NCBI RefSeq assembly: GCF_022867865.1
Contig: NZ_JALIEC010000006.1
Span: 124,001-188,000, forward strand
Length of the DNA stretch: 64,000 nucleotides
Reading direction: 5' to 3'
From: Phaeobacter sp. J2-8
GTDB lineage: Bacteria > Pseudomonadota > Alphaproteobacteria > Rhodobacterales > Rhodobacteraceae
Made by a program: the position numbers and the translations under genes. The notes under the pieces are model-generated. The model made no database searches. It saw only the letters and a program-made list of their open reading frames with translations, and had not been told where the DNA came from. Below, in pieces: positions 63,091 through 64,000 of the stretch (within the stretch, counting starts at the first letter, position 1; each line of letters opens with the position of its first letter).

Positions 63091-63988
63091 CTGCCAGCTC
63101 CGGTGTCATGGCGGCGCGTTCATAAAGTTCCAGCGCCAGCTCCTGCAATTCCTTGTCCATCTCGGGCAGAAGTTCGCGCACGTCGTCACAGTCAATCAAG
63201 CCGCGATTTTTCAGGATCAGCTTGGTCAACCGCATCCGGTACGGCGCCTGAATCAGCAACAGCGGCAGGCTACGCTCATAAAGCCGCAGCGCCTCGGCGC
63301 GGTCATGGGCCGTATAGGCGCGCATCAGGGCGACATGCAGTTCCAGCAATTCGATGGCCGGCATCGTGGCAATCGCGCCGCGATCCAGTTCTTCCAACAG
63401 ATAGCGCGCGCCACCACCGCCAATCACCCCGTCCAGATCCGGGCCACAGCCCGCCACCAACTGCGACACCTTGGGGCCAGAGGGGATGCCCTCTTCCTTG
63501 ACATAGCGGATGGCGGGGATTTCCGCGGCCAGGGTCAGCATGTCATCGGCGCTGAGGTCGGCACCGCGCGGCTTGAACAGGTTTTGCAGAATGATCGGGC
63601 GGTCCGCGCCCAGGGCATCGGCGATCCGGGCGAACCATGTGCCGGTCTCTTCGCCCATGGCGGGCACGGCCATCGCCATGACGCCATCGGCCCCGGCCTC
63701 GGTCGCCATCTTGGCGATTTCGACCATTTCGGCGGGATCGGCAGAGTTCACCCCGGCGATCACCGGCAGGCGATCCTTGGCCATTCGGGCAACAAGACCC
63801 AGACAACTGCGCCGTTCATCGGTGGTCAGGAAAAGATCTTCGCTGGCCACACCCGGGAATACGAGAGCCGAGGCGCCGGCCTCGATTGCATGGGTGACCA
63901 CCCGTTTCAAAGACAACTCGTCCGTCTGGCCATTTTGGTCAAATGGGGTCGGTACGATGGGCAAGACACCCTTTAGCGATCTACTCAT
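63083..63988 (-). CDS. Dihydrodipicolinate synthase (DapA)/N-acetylneuraminate lyase family protein
   Basis: A 301-residue class I aldolase-fold enzyme. The Schiff-base lysine is Lys164 (AIRYVKEEGIP). The conserved YNxP tyrosine is missing: the strand reads IILQNLFKPRG with Gln135 in its place. The GTTGE phosphate-like loop reads GVASE. It is therefore not a true DapA; in this island it may be a keto-deoxy sugar-acid aldolase or dehydratase. It is the first complete gene at the right edge. Confidence 0.88.
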   Translation of the reverse strand: MSRSLKGVLPIVPTPFDQNGQTDELSLKRVVTHAIEAGASALVFPGVASEDLFLTTDERRSCLGLVARMAKDRLPVIAGVNSADPAEMVEIAKMATEAGADGVMAMAVPAMGEETGTWFARIADALGADRPIILQNLFKPRGADLSADDMLTLAAEIPAIRYVKEEGIPSGPKVSQLVAGCGPDLDGVIGGGGARYLLEELDRGAIATMPAIELLELHVALMRAYTAHDRAEALRLYERSLPLLLIQAPYRMRLTKLILKNRGLIDCDDVRELLPEMDKELQELALELYERAAMTPELADA

Positions 63989-64000
63989 AGTGTATTCCCA

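Noticed and set aside
63083-63988. True dapA (lysine synthesis)
   Set aside because: The conserved YNxP tyrosine is missing and the gene lies in a sugar-acid operon.

Overview
The window looks like accessory, transport-rich chromosome or plasmid DNA from an alphaproteobacterium of the Rhodobacteraceae (Roseobacter-type). This is inferred from the high GC content, the dense same-strand operons with ATGA/TGATG start-stop overlaps, and the gene content: a glycerol ABC transporter operon of the rhizobial/roseobacter glpDSTPQUV kind, UgpC-type sugar ABC systems, a TRAP system, and an FMN-riboswitch-controlled type II lumazine synthase. No rRNA, tRNA, CRISPR array, transposase or phage gene was seen. 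The left edge cuts a methyltransferase; the right edge falls just upstream of a dihydrodipicolinate-synthase-family gene.

Layout. 0-4 kb: an Rrf2-type regulator divergent from a thioredoxin-reductase-like flavoprotein plus a methyltransferase, with twin 17-bp operators between them; then a TetR/SDR divergent pair. 4-8.2 kb: a two-TM protein translationally coupled to a sodium:solute symporter, a LysR regulator and a nitrilase with a repetitive tail. 8.3-17.5 kb: a complete glycerol uptake and catabolism operon (glpD-S-T-P-Q-U-V-K), whose two ATPases carry complementary defects. 17.8-18.5 kb: FMN riboswitch and ribH. 18.5-30 kb: pyrimidine reductive degradation and uptake: an NMT1/THI5-like ABC importer, dihydropyrimidinase, an M20-family amidohydrolase, PreA/PreT, and a RutR-type repressor with a near-consensus RutR site. 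30-36 kb: a glycerol-3-phosphate-type Ugp importer with a phosphodiesterase and an RpiR regulator. 36-37 kb: a DUF1801 protein and a GlpR-like DeoR regulator. 37.3-45 kb: a seven-gene operon (N-formylglutamate amidohydrolase-like protein, TRAP DctQ/M/P, glutamine-synthetase-like ligase, aldehyde dehydrogenase, Fe-alcohol dehydrogenase) divergent from an RpiR regulator; it reads as a candidate gamma-glutamylation pathway for an amino alcohol or amine. 46-51.5 kb: a GntR/Gfo-Idh/BadF-kinase operon divergent from a flavin monooxygenase/aldo-keto reductase/flavin reductase operon. 51.6-64 kb: a sugar-acid catabolic island with an ABC importer, SDR, an IclR regulator fused to an SMP-30 lactonase, two enolase-superfamily dehydratases, an HpaI aldolase, a DHDPS-family lyase and an aldehyde dehydrogenase, which together can make up a non-phosphorylative sugar oxidation route.

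How it works together: nearly every module pairs an importer with the enzymes for the same substrate and a dedicated regulator, so the window is a string of scavenging cassettes for small organic compounds (glycerol, glycerol-3-phosphate diesters, pyrimidines, amines or amino alcohols, sugar acids, nitriles).

Caution on sequence quality: four genes (an HNH gene, ugpB, dctP, dctM) are each split by a single-base frameshift at or near a short homopolymer. That can be either sequencing error or real decay. A family of about 21-23 bp palindromes (GTCCCGGA...TCCGGGAC type) is scattered between 21 and 41 kb, usually in pairs.
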